A stretch of 64,000 nt of DNA from Pyxicephalus adspersus (GCF_032062135.1 NC_092866.1:21358178-21422177), one strand, 5' to 3'; positions 1 to 11,920 are shown, numbered from the stretch's first letter. Numbers and translations: made by a program. The notes: generated by a model not told the origin, from the letters alone.

Positions 1-50
1 TTTGATTGCCCTAAAAATGTAGACAATTTATCATCATACTGTCTCTGTAA

Positions 51-130
51 CAGCGGTCGCCAACTGGTGAAAATTTTGGTGGTCCACGGCTCTGGTCGGT
101 GCATCCCCCAGCGGGGTAAGGAGAAGCACA
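51..130 (+). mobile_element. hAT-type transposon end (fragment)
   Basis: The stretch begins with CAGCGGTCGCCAACTGGTG and continues with a second 'gtggtcc' block. This matches the left terminus of the complete hAT-like element at 47301-47992, which begins CAGCGGTCACCAACTAGTGG. No matching right end was found downstream, so only an end fragment is called. hAT membership is inferred from the terminal motif and from the 8-bp target duplication of the better copy. Confidence 0.6.
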
Positions 131-534
131 GCTTATTAAAGAATCACTTGTATTCTGTTATTTGTTCTACATTATGGTTCTAGTATACAGAATGATGAAG
201 CTACTTACCATTTAAATAAAGAATGTTCATTTTGTGTACTTTTTAAAGATTGCTTAACTCACTACACTATCTAATATGGGCTGTTGCCATCACAAAATCC
301 TTTGCAAATGGTGACATCCTGAGTCAATATTTTCACAGATTTGTATACAACATAAAGTCACCTTGGAGCTTTTTGCGGGATTGTGCCTACCCATACCATA
401 TCCCAGAGGTAAGCACAATTCTGGATGTTCTTTTAGGACTTGATAATCATAGAAGGTATATACAGAACCATAGCATGCCTACTGTATAGCAAACTTTTTA
501 GTTCTTGTATAGGTTTGCATTAAATAAAGGCTTA

Positions 535-665
535 CTACCCCACAACTGGCAGACAGCAGATGTGGCACCAGTATTTATTACTAAATCTGAGCATGGAAAG
601 TACAGACTCATAAATCTGACATCATCTGTTTGTTAAATATTTGGAGGTAATTGCTGTGAACATAA
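535..665 (+). pseudogene. LINE reverse-transcriptase relic
   Basis: Reading from 535 gives LPHNWQTADVAPVF, then a gap-like stretch, then KYRLINLTSSVC. This follows the L-P-x-x-W-x-T-A-x-V-x-P-x-F ... N-Y-R-P-I-S-L-T-S-x-V-C pattern of LINE reverse transcriptases of the CR1/L2/Jockey type. A stop (TAA at about 634) interrupts the frame directly after that motif, and the usual NYRP reads KYRL. No neighbouring RT blocks (such as the YADD box) or endonuclease were seen, so this is a short dead fragment. The exact LINE clade cannot be told from this piece. Confidence 0.65.
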
Positions 666-3049
666 ACCAGCATATTTAACACTTTGCTTCACAAATTAAT
701 GTTTGATTGACCCTTATTCACATATTATAATTTTTACTTATACTTCTTTGTGGATTTTTTCGACAAAAATAAAGGTTATGTTTGTATATGAAAGTAATGT
801 TGCATTTAAACTTATTACACATTGCATACGGATTAAATCCAATTCAGTTATATTAAGCAAAGATGATATTTTTATGAAATAGTCAGTTTGGCATTATAGC
901 ACATCAATAATATTTTTATGATATACAAGTCCACATTTGCAGAAAGGTAATGGCCAAACACAGCTCAATTTCCCATGTAAAAGGCTGTTACATGTACCTA
1001 TATACTTATATAAGCATAAAATTAAGAATATTATCAGTTTGTTATGCCCTATGTATACTTTACGCCCATATAAAAAACTATAAGTACTACTTTATAGTTT
1101 GTACAAATACCTTTCAAAGTCTTACCCAAGTACACGTGATATGAACCAATGCCTAATAGGGTTATCTTTGGAACAAAATGTCATACAAAGAAATAGAAGC
1201 TCCATTAGGTTTTTTTGGAGAGCCTAAACTTATTTATCAAAACGAAGGGAGGATGGGGTAATGGATCTCCCCGAAACAGGGGCAAAGTGGAAATATTCCA
1301 GTAGGGATGTCTGATCTTGTGATAGTTTACAAAGGTAAGATTTTCCCATATTTTGTAAAGATTTCCACTTATGCCAATCAGCCACTACATTAAAACTACT
1401 GACCGGTAGCATTATTATCTCCTTAGAATGACACCTGATATGAGGTAAGACATCAGTCACTTATTGAGGGTTTTGTGCTAGAAGCAGGAAAATAGGCAAG
1501 TGGAAGGACCTGAAAGACTGACAAAGGCCAACTTGTGATATGATGTGACTGGGACAAAGAGTCTCCAAATCAGCAGATTGTGTAGGATGTATAGGATGTA
1601 TCAATATGTCGTGGTTCGGCCTAATAAAAGTGGTTCAAGAAAAGACAACTAGTGAACTGGTGAAATGGTTATGGGCTTCCAGGGTTCCTTGATGTATGTG
1701 GGGAAGGGGGGCTAGTCTGTCTGGTCCGATCCTACAGAAGACCTACTATAAATGCTAAAATAAAATAAATGCTAAAAACTTAATGTTAGCAATGGTAGAA
1801 ACCTAACAGAACACACTGTGTATCGCAGCATATGGGGCTGCATAGTTCAAGAATGTCCATGTGAAGTTATGTTAAAGTTATATTTTACACCAAATATTTA
1901 AAAAATTATTGAAAATTATTTAGCTATATTCTGGATATTAAAAGGCTAGTTGCATTTCCGTTCAGTCTGTTTAGTAGCTAGTTTTCTCTGTTGATATACA
2001 GATTAACTGGTTATTTAGGTTTAATTAAGATCATAAGACCATAGTTGAAATTATTTTTTGTTTTGTAAAAAGCAATACATCATAAATTCTGTATGGTGTG
2101 AAGGTGAAATAACTGGACTGTACAAAGAAATAATATAATGCAGTGGTATGTTTATTTTTTTTTTAATAAAGTATAAATATTACATTATTTATTTCATTTT
2201 TAGTATTTTGTACAATACTTGAACTTGTGTTTTATTAGTATTTATACCCAACAACAATTTATTATATTGCAGTTTAACAAGCCCTATATGCCTGGCTACG
2301 TTTGTTTACTTTTTTCAGGTTTCTTTCTATTCTAATTTTACATGGTGACCCCAATATTACGCATTGCTTTTTATAGTATCAACTCTATACTATGCTGTAC
2401 CTGTACAATTTCAATAGTAAATTCAACAGACCAAAATGGAGCAAATAATAAGAAAGAAAATGTCATTAATAGGGTTTACATAGACTTTAGTTTTCAATTT
2501 TTTGTATTTGTCCTTATCTGCCGTGTTCAATTTTTATCAGAATTGTTAACAAAATGTTTTCTTTGGCATGATGAGTAGATAGAGTTTAAACATTTGGTTT
2601 GAGATAATAGTAGATCTTATTTTGCCTTATAATCTTTGTGGCTGTGATAAAGGTAAGTATAAAAGATAATTAGACAATGCTTAGTTTAAGAACGCATGGC
2701 ATGTCATATAAACATTTGCCATGTATTTTTCAGTGCATTTTTCTTTTATCACCGTGTTTATCCTTTTTTTGCAGCTCAGTGCTACTAATTTCCTCCAGCC
2801 TCCTTGTGCCCTCAGCCTCTTGATTCCTTCTCAAACTTTTTCAGTTTAGTTACCTACAATCTGTCCCAGAGCACAACTAGCAGACAGTAACCCCATAACT
2901 GGGATTACCTAAACAAGAACCTATGGCCAGATCATCAGTTATTTTTGTAATGAAAGTTGCAGATTTTAAATAAACAGTGAAGCTATAAAAAACAAAGCCA
3001 CATTCACTTAGCTATGTACCTGCAGTCATTGTGGACACGTGTGTATAAA
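666..3049. other. Intergenic, no gene recognised
   Basis: AT-rich sequence with poly-T runs and no spliced exon, transposase or RNA gene that I recognise. Short open frames here show no family resemblance. Confidence 0.5.
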
Positions 3050-3302
3050 CAATCCTTTCTGAACCAGGGTTCCCCCAGAGGTTTATAGGGGGTTTCTTGA
3101 GAAGTCAACAGAAGGGGATTAATGTTCTGCCTGACAATGCTTGTGTAGATCTGACACCAGCATCACCCAGCAGAACCAAAGATCTGGAACTAAGGATTTT
3201 TAACATAAAGGGACCCTACATTTAACTACAGGGACTTCAGAGAGTGAAAGGAAAAGAAGCACAGGGATCTAAACAGCTGATACGCAAGGAGCTTACTGAT
3301 AT

Positions 3303-3626
3303 TAAAGCTACGTACACACGTGCAATATTTGTTATTGGAAAGGATTGTGAAAGGACAAATTACTGCACGATGCATGAACGAGCGCTGTACATACAGCACC
3401 ATTCTGCTCTATGGAGAGGGCAGGGGGGAGAACGATGGAGCAGCACCCCGCTGTGCTCTCACCCCTTCACTTTCATTACAATCGTATGTCATTCATCATT
3501 CGTAGATCCGCCAGGACGGTCGTTCGGACGAGGGACAACAAGCACTGTACACACACCAGATTCTCATCCGATATCAGCCCTGAGCCCATTATCAGATGAG
3601 AATCATTTGACGTGTGAGAAAACATA
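3303..3626 (+). mobile_element. MITE, TAAAGCTACRTACACACG family, copy 1
   Basis: It starts with TAAAGCTACGTACACACGTG. The body from 3364 (actgcacgatgcatgaacga) is closely similar to 9296-9540. That second copy keeps the opposite terminus, whose reverse complement is TAAAGCTACCTACACACGTC. The two copies together define an inverted-repeat element of about 320 bp without coding capacity. The right terminus of this copy is eroded, ending in gacgtgtgagaaaac. Confidence 0.75.
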
Positions 3627-6070
3627 ATGACAAAGGGATGTTATCGTGTGCAGCTTCACCTTTTACTGTCCAGCCACAGGGTGAGAAACTCCTGGAAGGG
3701 GGCACAGGATGGTGATCATGTCAACAGTGAGATGGTCTCATAGACAACCCTCCTACCCATCAGAAAGGTTCCTGGAACTTTTGTTTGATCTGAACACAGA
3801 CTAGGAAGGGTGTTCACAAAAACAATACAGAAGAAAGCAATCAATTTTCATCAGGTAAATTAACTGACTTATCTCTAGAAAGAAATGTTTGATTAGCATC
3901 CATGTCTGTCATGTATCCATGGCCAAAGATTTTTAACACTGCCGTATGGGTTATATTTTAAAGTAAATGGGCTGTACCAAAATTTAGCCTAACCGTGTCC
4001 AGCACTTTTTAATTTTGTTTGGACAGAGTCTGAAAATTTTTCACTGCTGATAGGTTTTAAAGTTGATTTCTGGTCATAGGTGAAGATAAATACATTACCT
4101 CTCTGTTCTTTTCATCTCTACCCAAGCTATAGTTTTTATTTTTTTGAAAATGTAAGAGACTACAGTGACATGAGGGTGGAAGGGTCTTTCTTGAACCCTC
4201 CGACCACCTTCCCTATCTTTTTCTTGATGATTTGGATAATGTCCATTGGCAGTCACAGGACTTCATGAAAGGTTCCTCACAGTCTACACAAGGTCTACAC
4301 GTCTTTTAGGAGCAGCATGAAGTCAGAAGGCTGAACTCTACTGGAGGGGCTAAAAAGTGCCATGTGTTCTCTCATATTTAGAAGTACCAGGTCATGGGTT
4401 TTAATGACTACCTTTTGCAAAACAAAGTTATTTTACACAGGACAGACAAAGTACTTGTATGGATCAACATGTGAAGGCAAAAAGCAAAACAGTCTAGCAT
4501 AGACATCTGGATCACTGAAGCAGCTGAACAGAACTACACATCTTTTGTCAGGTAAACAGTTTGCATGATTGTATTTCATCTGTATATATATTTTTAAATG
4601 GGCGCTCTATGACTGTGGTGGCAATCAATAGAATTAAAAGAATAAGAGCATAAATAGGAAATGTCTGGAGACAGCACCATTCACATACAATGCAATGATG
4701 CTTTTGTTGTATAAGACAATGCCTAGGAACAATAATCAGTTGTGTCTGTTTATCCATTCCCTTCTTATGACATACAGCCTGGCTGCTGTGATACTGCTGT
4801 CATGAATGTGCAAGTCAAAGAAGCCTTTTATTTTGTTAGCGCATGTCAGGCCAGATATCAATCTATTCAGCCAGATAACTGTCAGATTATTTGAACATAT
4901 TGTATTCAAGTAAATATATATTTACTACAGTGTGTGTGCATATATATTTATTTATATGTCATAAGTCATGTATAGGCTACCTTTTATTTTTATTACCTTC
5001 ATTTCTTAGGTGGCTGTGCTCTTCGGCATGTCCCCAGTCTCCAACAACTTCTTTATTTGCAGACTCAGGCCATCTCTTGTAGCATGCTTGTAGTCTGTGA
5101 CCATCTCCTGTTATAGTTCTGCAGTCTTTATCAGCTTTTTTAGCATTACATATACTAAATAACATGTGTGTTGTTGATATCAGGGGGATGCACAATGTCA
5201 TGAATGAAGGCTACCACCAGTTTAGTCTGATCCTAGAATAAAATCTGCTCTTGAAATCACTCACATTCCCTGCTAGCCCATGTATATTTAGTGTAACGGA
5301 TTGGCTCTGCCTCCTGCATTACAGCATAACCAAGAAACAAATACCATGTCAAATTTAGGTACTAAACCAGAAATATTTAAAAATAGGTGTCATTTAAAAT
5401 GTGTATATTTTGTTATGGTGCTTTAATTTCTAAATATAATTTAGCTTTGAAAACACAGTAATGGTAGAGGAATCAGGACATCCTAAGTGGTTTAGCACTA
5501 AAAACTTCCTTCTTGTGATAATCCATGATTGATTACATTTTCTTCAAGTACTGGAAATGAGGGAAATCCATAGGCATTATTAAGATAAATTGTTCTACTT
5601 GGCCTTTGCTTTGTTTGCAAATTACACACAAATGAGGTTTCCCTGCAACTGTTTTTCACAGCGACCATTTAAGTGTGACAACCACACTATTAGTGTTATA
5701 TGGTGGGACTAAGCTGACTTTAGTAGGACTTCCATGATCACAAGTGAAGGTGATAGTAAAAGATGATTTATTGATATACGGGAAAATACAAGGACTCCAC
5801 CATACATCAAGTTCATCATACATGTTCCAATCTGACCATAAATTCTTTGTATAATCTCCATTACAATGACCCAAACGATTTGAGGACTTTGATAAACTAT
5901 CCATTCTAATACTGCCCAATTAGACAGGCCCTTTTGGTAGACCTAATTGAGATTGCCCAGTCAGATTGTAATGTGAATGGTAGAATTACCAGATTTCAAT
6001 ATAAAGGATAAAATGGTTTATTTAGAAAACAAATTATTTGTTGATTACATGGCAACAGTAAGAACTTTTT
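3627..6070. other. Intergenic, no gene recognised
   Basis: No exon or RNA gene recognised. It includes TA/TG-rich low-complexity sequence near 4911-4955. The larger open frames (for example 5656-5919 on the minus strand) resemble no protein family I know. Confidence 0.45.
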
Positions 6071-6840
6071 TCAGACCGGTGGTCGCAATTCACAATGTTA
6101 GCTGCTCCCAGGCACCCCTAGTCAACTTCAGCATTGACATTTGGCTGAGTACAGTTGCAGTGTGCTTTAATGTGTTTATTATTATCCAGTATTTATATAG
6201 CACCGGCATTATATGTAAAGCTTTACAAAGTCCATAGTCATGTCACTAGCTGTCTCTCAAAAGGGCTCACAATCTAACATCCTTACCATAGTCATATGTC
6301 ATTAACACAGTCCAAGGTAAAGCCAATTACCTAACTGCATGTTTTTGGAATGTGGAAGGAAACCCACACAAACATGGAGAGAACCTGCAAACTCCATGCA
6401 GATAGTGCCCTGACTGAGATTCGAACCTGGGACCTAGCACTGCAAAGGCCGGAGTGCTAACCTCTGAGCAACAGTGATAGTGTTTATACAATGCAAAGGA
6501 CTCAGGGGCATCTCTTTTCCTCCAGTGGCAACCATGTTCAGCTGTGTTTAACCATAAGTGCTGTAGTTGGAACATGTCATCATTCAAGCCAATGGAAGTG
6601 GCTTCAGTCAGGGGCAGCCAGATTCTGTATATCACATTCATGAACCTTGCCACAAACACTGCAACATGAATGCAACCATGTGCAAATGTTTGCACAAAGT
6701 AGTTCTCAACCCATTCAGTTGAATAGGAGCATTTGGAATCACAGTCGACTGTAGTAAAGCACTGACATCTGAAGTCTGAAAGATGTCTTTATGGGAGAAA
6801 ATTGCAACAAAGTGAGGGCAATTCACTTTTTGAGACAGTT
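6071..6840. repeat. Unclassified interspersed repeat hosting a SINE
   Basis: The block around 6071-6120 (ttcagaccggtggtcgc ... gttagctgctcccaggc) resembles 34475-34520, which has a similar 'ttcagacgtgtgg ... gttagctgctcccagaggc' series. It is interrupted by the SINE at 6180-6479. Terminal repeats were not resolved, so the class is unknown. Confidence 0.4.
6180..6479 (-). mobile_element. tRNA-derived SINE with L2-like tail, flanked by an 8-bp duplication
   Basis: On the minus strand the element opens with a tRNA-like head: an A-box-like gctcagaggttagcactc, then a B box, GGTTCGAATCT. It then runs through 'gtttccttccacattccaa' and a tail resembling the vertebrate L2 3' end (acttTGTAAAGCTTTACATATAATGCC, then gctatataaatactgg). 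The octamer GTGTTTAT flanks it at 6172-6179 and 6480-6487, as expected for a target-site duplication. It is a pol III-type head without a tRNA fold, so it is not a functional tRNA gene. Confidence 0.8.
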
Positions 6841-7869
6841 GTCATTGGGGATTAAACAGGGGTGTTGATTAGAGCATTATGCAGGGCATATGTCAAGGCG
6901 TGGAGCCTCAGAATGAGTTGATCAGCATTCTGCTGTCTAATGAGCTGTCAGCACAGGGTATTTTAAACTTTGCTACAACAAGTAGTATTGTTTAAAAAGT
7001 AAAGAAGATGCTCTCACATATTACTGTTCATTGCATCACAACTGCATCATCAAACCGCTAATATTCCTTTGTCCTGGATGAACACAATCTGCAACTAAGG
7101 GGTTGTGATAAATTTGGGTTCACTGCAGCACAGTATGCAAGACAAATCTATATAGCTATATCATTCAAAAATAAATTAACAACTAAATTGGCATCACATA
7201 TTCCCAACAGATATTTTGTGGTACATACCAATATGAGTAAATCCTAGAACAGACCCAGACTGGACTGGATGGGACATCATACACAAAGCTGTTGTTCATA
7301 ATAATCAGATGTTTACTCTTTTTTTATGATTTTCATGATACATATAATAGAATAGGTGACTGTGGTAATGATCAGCAATTGTTCTTTTATCCTCTAAATC
7401 CTTAGATTCTCATATTTCTAATTTCCTCCAGGGGCAGTCTGGAATTCTGCAGAAAGAGTTTGGGTTGGTTACCAAACAAACAGAAGTTTGGACTGGAGAG
7501 CTCAACCCATATATCCCAATTGTCCTCATTTTGGTGGGAAATGTCTGACTTTTGGACCTTTAATGTGGCAGAACAGCAAAGAAGTCGAGAAGTTGGATGC
7601 AACTTTTGCTGATTTGGCAATAAATGGATCAAGGCTGTGCCTAAGATTTTGGATTGAAAGATTTTTAGAAGTATTAAATTCTGCACCTTTTGTTAGCCAG
7701 AAGCATAAGAATACAGAAGGTTAGATAAACAAACAAATATCTGTGCTCAGTAACTGGGAAAGTTTTCACCTTTTATATATTGTTTTATATCCTAGTGGCC
7801 GAATGGCCTCCTATGATATGGTACATGAATATTTCCACTTGGCAAAGCTAACAACATAACCCTAAATAT
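6841..7869. other. Intergenic, no gene recognised
   Basis: No recognisable exon or known repeat. Open frames on both strands at 7402-7724 overlap one another and have no family match that I recognise. Confidence 0.4.
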
Positions 7870-7939
7870 CTTATTAGCTGTCTGTAAGGGTGGCATTCTG
7901 ACCCTCACTGTAATAAAGACATTTCTCCCACTGACCACC

Positions 7940-8180
7940 ATTGTAAGGGGTATTCTTTATACTGAGCTCCAAATAATTGATTTTAGCAGGGGTTCCCTGA
8001 GACTTTACATTTATTTTAAAGGTTTTCCTTGCATGTGATTGGGCATCACATGCAAGGAAAACTAAAAACACATAATATGTGCTTGCACATGATTGGAGTC
8101 TATGGAGCTTCACCTCATTTACTAAGCTAAGCAAAGTATTCTATGTAAGGGGATAATTCACTTTACTAGGTGAACAGTCA
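7940..8180 (+). mobile_element. MITE with central hairpin, 'gcacatgattgg' family
   Basis: It carries the block 'cttgcacatgattgg ... agcttcacctcatttacta ... agctaagcaaagta', shared with copies at 11431-11640, 27090-27290 and 60555-60725. The centre contains a perfect 18-bp stem: 8022-8039 pairs with 8045-8062 around a 5-nt loop. There is no coding capacity. Boundaries are approximate because no clean terminal repeat was found. Confidence 0.6.
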
Positions 8181-8892
8181 TTTTCCTCACTAAGTATCAA
8201 TACCAGTTGCCTTAAAAATAAAATACTCCTTCCAACATTATTTCATTCTTGTTGCATTTCCTGTAGCAATACCAGCCACTTAAAGCCTGTACGTTCTCCA
8301 AGGAGGGCTGCATGGCATTTCATCGGTGGGTTATAGTGATGACAGCTGATCATGAAAGCAAATTGTGATGAAAAAGGACAATTGTGGAAGACTTTTTCCA
8401 AAGGGTGACAAGACCTAGCCCCAAGTTGTCAATCACCAAACCCAAGCACTGCTGTTATGGGGGACTGCATGACATTAATCTTCATCTAAGCTATCTGTTG
8501 GTGGCTGCATTTTTATCTGTATATGTTTTTTTGCAACCTTAACCCTTTCATTTCTGTTGATCCTGCCAGTAACAGAAGTTGTAGTGAAGTGACAACACTC
8601 ACTATGTTGTATCTGTAGAACAGTGTTGTAACCCTACCTGCTCACTCCTGATTTAAACCATAGATCATCACCCCCTCTCCATATCTTTCTGTAGTAAACT
8701 GAATAGGGCTCATAACACTGCTTAAAATTTAGGTGCACCATAGACAGAAAACACAAAGTTAGGGTCTCCCTGGTTTTTAAGTAGGATCTACAGATATTTT
8801 TCTTCACTTTCAGCACTTATCGGACATACACTTTAATCTTTAATAAGTTTTGGGTGCCATTTATTGTCTGTTACTTCCCCCACCTCCTAGAT

Positions 8893-9587
8893 CAGGGGTG
8901 TCAAACTCTGGCCCGCGGGCAAATCTGGCCCTCAAGGTCCTTTTTTTTGGCCCCCCAATGAATCCCAAAAATTAACTACAACTGGCCTGCCCGCCCGCGT
9001 TACAACCTCACATCATCATTTTTAATACATACAATACATAGACATTATTACTGTACACCCATCATGTGACACAAAGCCTAGCCAATGATCACATAGTGCC
9101 CGACTACCAGGGGCATTGTGTTTGTTTCAATCCATTAGAGACTGCAAACTTGTGATGTGAGAGGATGAACAACACACAGCCTGCATAGATAGATAGAAAT
9201 TAGTTTTTTCAATCCTGCGTGTAGAGTGGGTTGTCTTTGTTAGTTATGGATGAAGTAGTAAACCTCAATTTTTTCAATAAATTTCAAGTTCAAGAACTGC
9301 ACGATGCATGAACGAGTGCTGTACATACAGCACCGTTCTGCTCTATGGAGAGGGGAGGGGGAGAGCGACAGAGCGGCACCCTGCTGAGCGCTCTCCCCCT
9401 TCCCTTGCATTAGGATCGGTCGTCGTTCATCATTCGTGGATCCGCCAGGACAAGTCCACGAACGATGAACGACGCGGGCTGTACACACGCCCGAAGCCGA
9501 TTATCAGGCGAGAAAAATTTGACGTGTGTAGGTAGCTTTAGTTTTTAATTTTGGCCCTCTGTGTATTTGAGTTTGATACACTCCTTG
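8893..9587 (+). mobile_element. hAT-like non-autonomous element inside a SINE
   Basis: The left terminus is CAGGGGTGTCAAACTCTGGC, the classic hAT/Charlie-type end. The right terminus, read in reverse complement, is CAAGGAGTGTATCAAACTC, an imperfect inverted repeat. No transposase frame remains. The interior from about 9290 to 9540 is a second, unrelated MITE. The end of the right terminus is ambiguous by a few bases, and no clean 8-bp duplication can be shown. Confidence 0.7.
9290..9540 (+). mobile_element. MITE, TAAAGCTACRTACACACG family, copy 2 (left-truncated)
   Basis: The sequence is closely similar to 3361-3626, starting at actgcacgatgcatgaacga. It ends in ACGTGTGTAGGTAGCTTTA, the inverted terminal repeat missing from the first copy. 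The left terminus is lost. It sits inside the hAT element, so it inserted after it. Confidence 0.7.
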
Positions 9588-9735
9588 GGGCAGGGTCTTC
9601 TCCTCCTCCTGTGTCACTGTCTGTCATTTGCAACCTCTATTTAATGTACAGCGCTGCTTAATATGTTGGCGCTATAAAAATCCTGTTTATTATTATTATT
9701 ATAAATATTAATAAAAATAATAATAATAATAATGT

Positions 9736-11430
9736 CACCTTTCTGCTGATGTGTCAAATAAAAAAAGCAAGCTACATTCATAAACATAAAATATAAATAC
9801 CTGTATAAAGAATAGTATTTTCAAGTTTATTCTGCGTATTTGGATTGTCATCTTATATCTGCAATATATGAAGGCATTTATTTATATAACACCAGCATCA
9901 TTTGCAGTGATATGGCATGTGATATAATATTTGTATAATATTTATTATTGTGTATTATTATTCATATCACAGCTGCGGAATCTTGGACACAATGTGGCCC
10001 TGTACATCCCTAATTGCCAGCCTTTGTTTTATCCTGACACACCCACAGCACCCCATCTACAGCCTTCTCCACCAAGTGAAATCTTGTCTGCTGCAAGCAA
10101 GAGGAATACATCTCTTACGCCTCTCTCTATGACCTTGGTCACTTATATTTATATTACACTCCCTTGATGTTTTACAGGATGTCTCTATGGATACAGGAAT
10201 AAACACAAGATAATAGCCCTACAGTCTTTAAAGCAGCATTTCATTCTACAGGCCAGGAGGGGAGAGGAGGCTTCTATAGCAGAACAGAGGGAATCAGGAG
10301 GTAAGAGCAGGATTCTCTTTCATAGCACATTTCTTTCATAATAAAATCCATTTTTATTTTGCTTTCCTAATCTTTACCTGCTGGAAAGATCAGCTTAGCA
10401 ATGCATTTGCTTCCAAATTCCTATGCAAAACATTTTCAGCAGGTGCACAAAAAAGGCCAAAATGTGCATGGATCTTTGAGGAAGGGATACAATGCTAATG
10501 CTTTTTGCAGAATGAAATAAAACCCTTTTTGCCAGCACTGAGATGTGCTTTATTTCTGAATAAAGTCATGCATGGTGTCCCAGGCATGTTTTCATATAAA
10601 CATTGCCCCTGTCTCCCTTGCCTGCTAATGTAGTATTTTTATCTCTGCTTCCCAGCTACTGTGCATGAGCCCAAGACAAATCTTTACATCTGTTCATGCA
10701 AGGGGGAAAGAAATTGTAATGATTTTCACTAGCTCCCAGTTTCCAGAGAAAAGTAAGGATTTATTTGTTACAGTGTGTATCATTTTACAACACTTTGATT
10801 TATATCAGTGAATACAGATTTTTTTGGATGCAGGATGGTACAGATTACTTGCTGCTGTTTTAACATTTCCAATGGAAGAAGTAGTTATATAGAGATTTAT
10901 AATGTTGTTTCATCTTTTTCTGGCAAATGTGATACATAGCAGTAGACAGGCATAGACACAACCCAAAGCAAAGTAAAATTTCTATTGTAATTCACAGGTA
11001 GACCATTTGAAGTGTGTTAGTATCTAGGTTAGAGTAAACAAATAAGTCTGGTTTTGCAATCTATTCACTGGTTAAGTAACTGGTTTTAAATTAGGGAAAT
11101 TAAAAGCAAAAATAGCATGACAGTTTTTGTCAAGGAATCATGCTGTCATACAGACTATGTGCTATGATTTTTTTCCTATGCTATCATATTAGAGTGTACT
11201 GTGGGACTTTTCCTTCTGTTTTGCTAATTTTAGTTTATTGAATGACAAATGGCACTTGATTGTGGGTGTCAGTGCAGAATTCATTCTGAGTGCACAGAGT
11301 GATATCAAATAGTTCTTACTTAGTTCTGAGGTTCAGAACTGACAGTGTGATGGGCATAGAGATGGCTTTGGTACTTTTGTATCAGTATTTAGCTATAATA
11401 GAACACAGATCAATCAATGTTTATTACAAT
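9736..11430. other. Intergenic; one splice-donor-like site
   Basis: No coding exon recognised. A purine-rich stretch at about 10233-10302 ends in CAGGAG followed by GTAAGAG, a good splice donor. This could be a non-coding first exon for the downstream TPPP3 gene, but nothing in the sequence proves it. Confidence 0.3.
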
Positions 11431-11640
11431 GTGGGTGATTTACTAAAGGTTCTTCACTTACCACAAGGGATAATACACATGGCTTAGGTAAATGTGGTGT
11501 TTGCTTTGCAAAGAATACCCAATGCAAGGAAATAAAAAAAATGAATTTCTGTTGCATGTGTTTGGATGGTTGAAGTCTCATTTACCAGGCTAGGTGCAAT
11601 ATATTTTCAAAGGAGATAATTCACTTTACTATGTTAACCT
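11431..11640 (+). mobile_element. MITE copy, 'gcacatgattgg' family
   Basis: It shares the order 'tgatttactaaagg ... tttgcaaagaatac ... gcatgtgtttggatggttga ... ggagataattcactttact' with the copies at 7940-8180, 27090-27290 and 60555-60725. It is non-coding. Confidence 0.6.
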
Positions 11641-11786
11641 TAAACTATCATTAACAAATCACACACTCATTTCTTTCAATAGATTCTATGTGTGAACTGT
11701 ATGGTAATGGTTGGTGATATTAAACAACTGTGCACTCCAATGCTAATTGTTTTTAGCACATGATCCCTCGTCCTCAAAACTCAGAA

Positions 11787-11920
11787 ATTTTAAATATACA
11801 TACCAAGAAACAAAGAACTTTTTAAACATCTAGTCGACGTACATTGTTTTGTACCTTTGTAACAATGTGTGTCAACTAGATGCCTAAAAAGCCCTGTTTC
11901 TTAGTACGTATCTTTAAAAT
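11787..11920. mobile_element. Foldback (palindromic) MITE, 134 bp
   Basis: The two halves are reverse complements with mismatches. The left arm runs ATTTTAAATATACATACCAA ... catctagtcgac ... acattgtt. The right arm read in reverse complement is ATTTTAAAGATACGTACTAA ... catctagttgac ... acattgtt. Arms are about 60 bp with a short loop (ttgtacctttgt). Confidence 0.75.

Larger units (their letters stand above)
8830..9735 (+). mobile_element. SINE copy split by a hAT insertion
   Basis: The left part (to 8892) ends in ttacttcccccacctcctagat. The right part (from about 9586) resumes at ttggggcagggtc and runs to the typical tail gtacagcgctgcttaatatg followed by (TTA/TAA)n. The intact order 'cctcttagattgtaagctctttggggcagg' is seen in the copies at 46735-46900 and 48400-48580, so the two parts belong to one SINE. 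The intervening 0.7 kb is a hAT-like element. Confidence 0.75.

Noticed and set aside
3244..3627. Open frame of 127 residues
   Set aside because: Most of it lies in the MITE at 3303-3626, whose other copy has a similar but shorter frame; several frames are open at once.
6400..6479. tRNA gene
   Set aside because: A and B box-like motifs are present, but no cloverleaf can be formed and the sequence continues into a SINE body.
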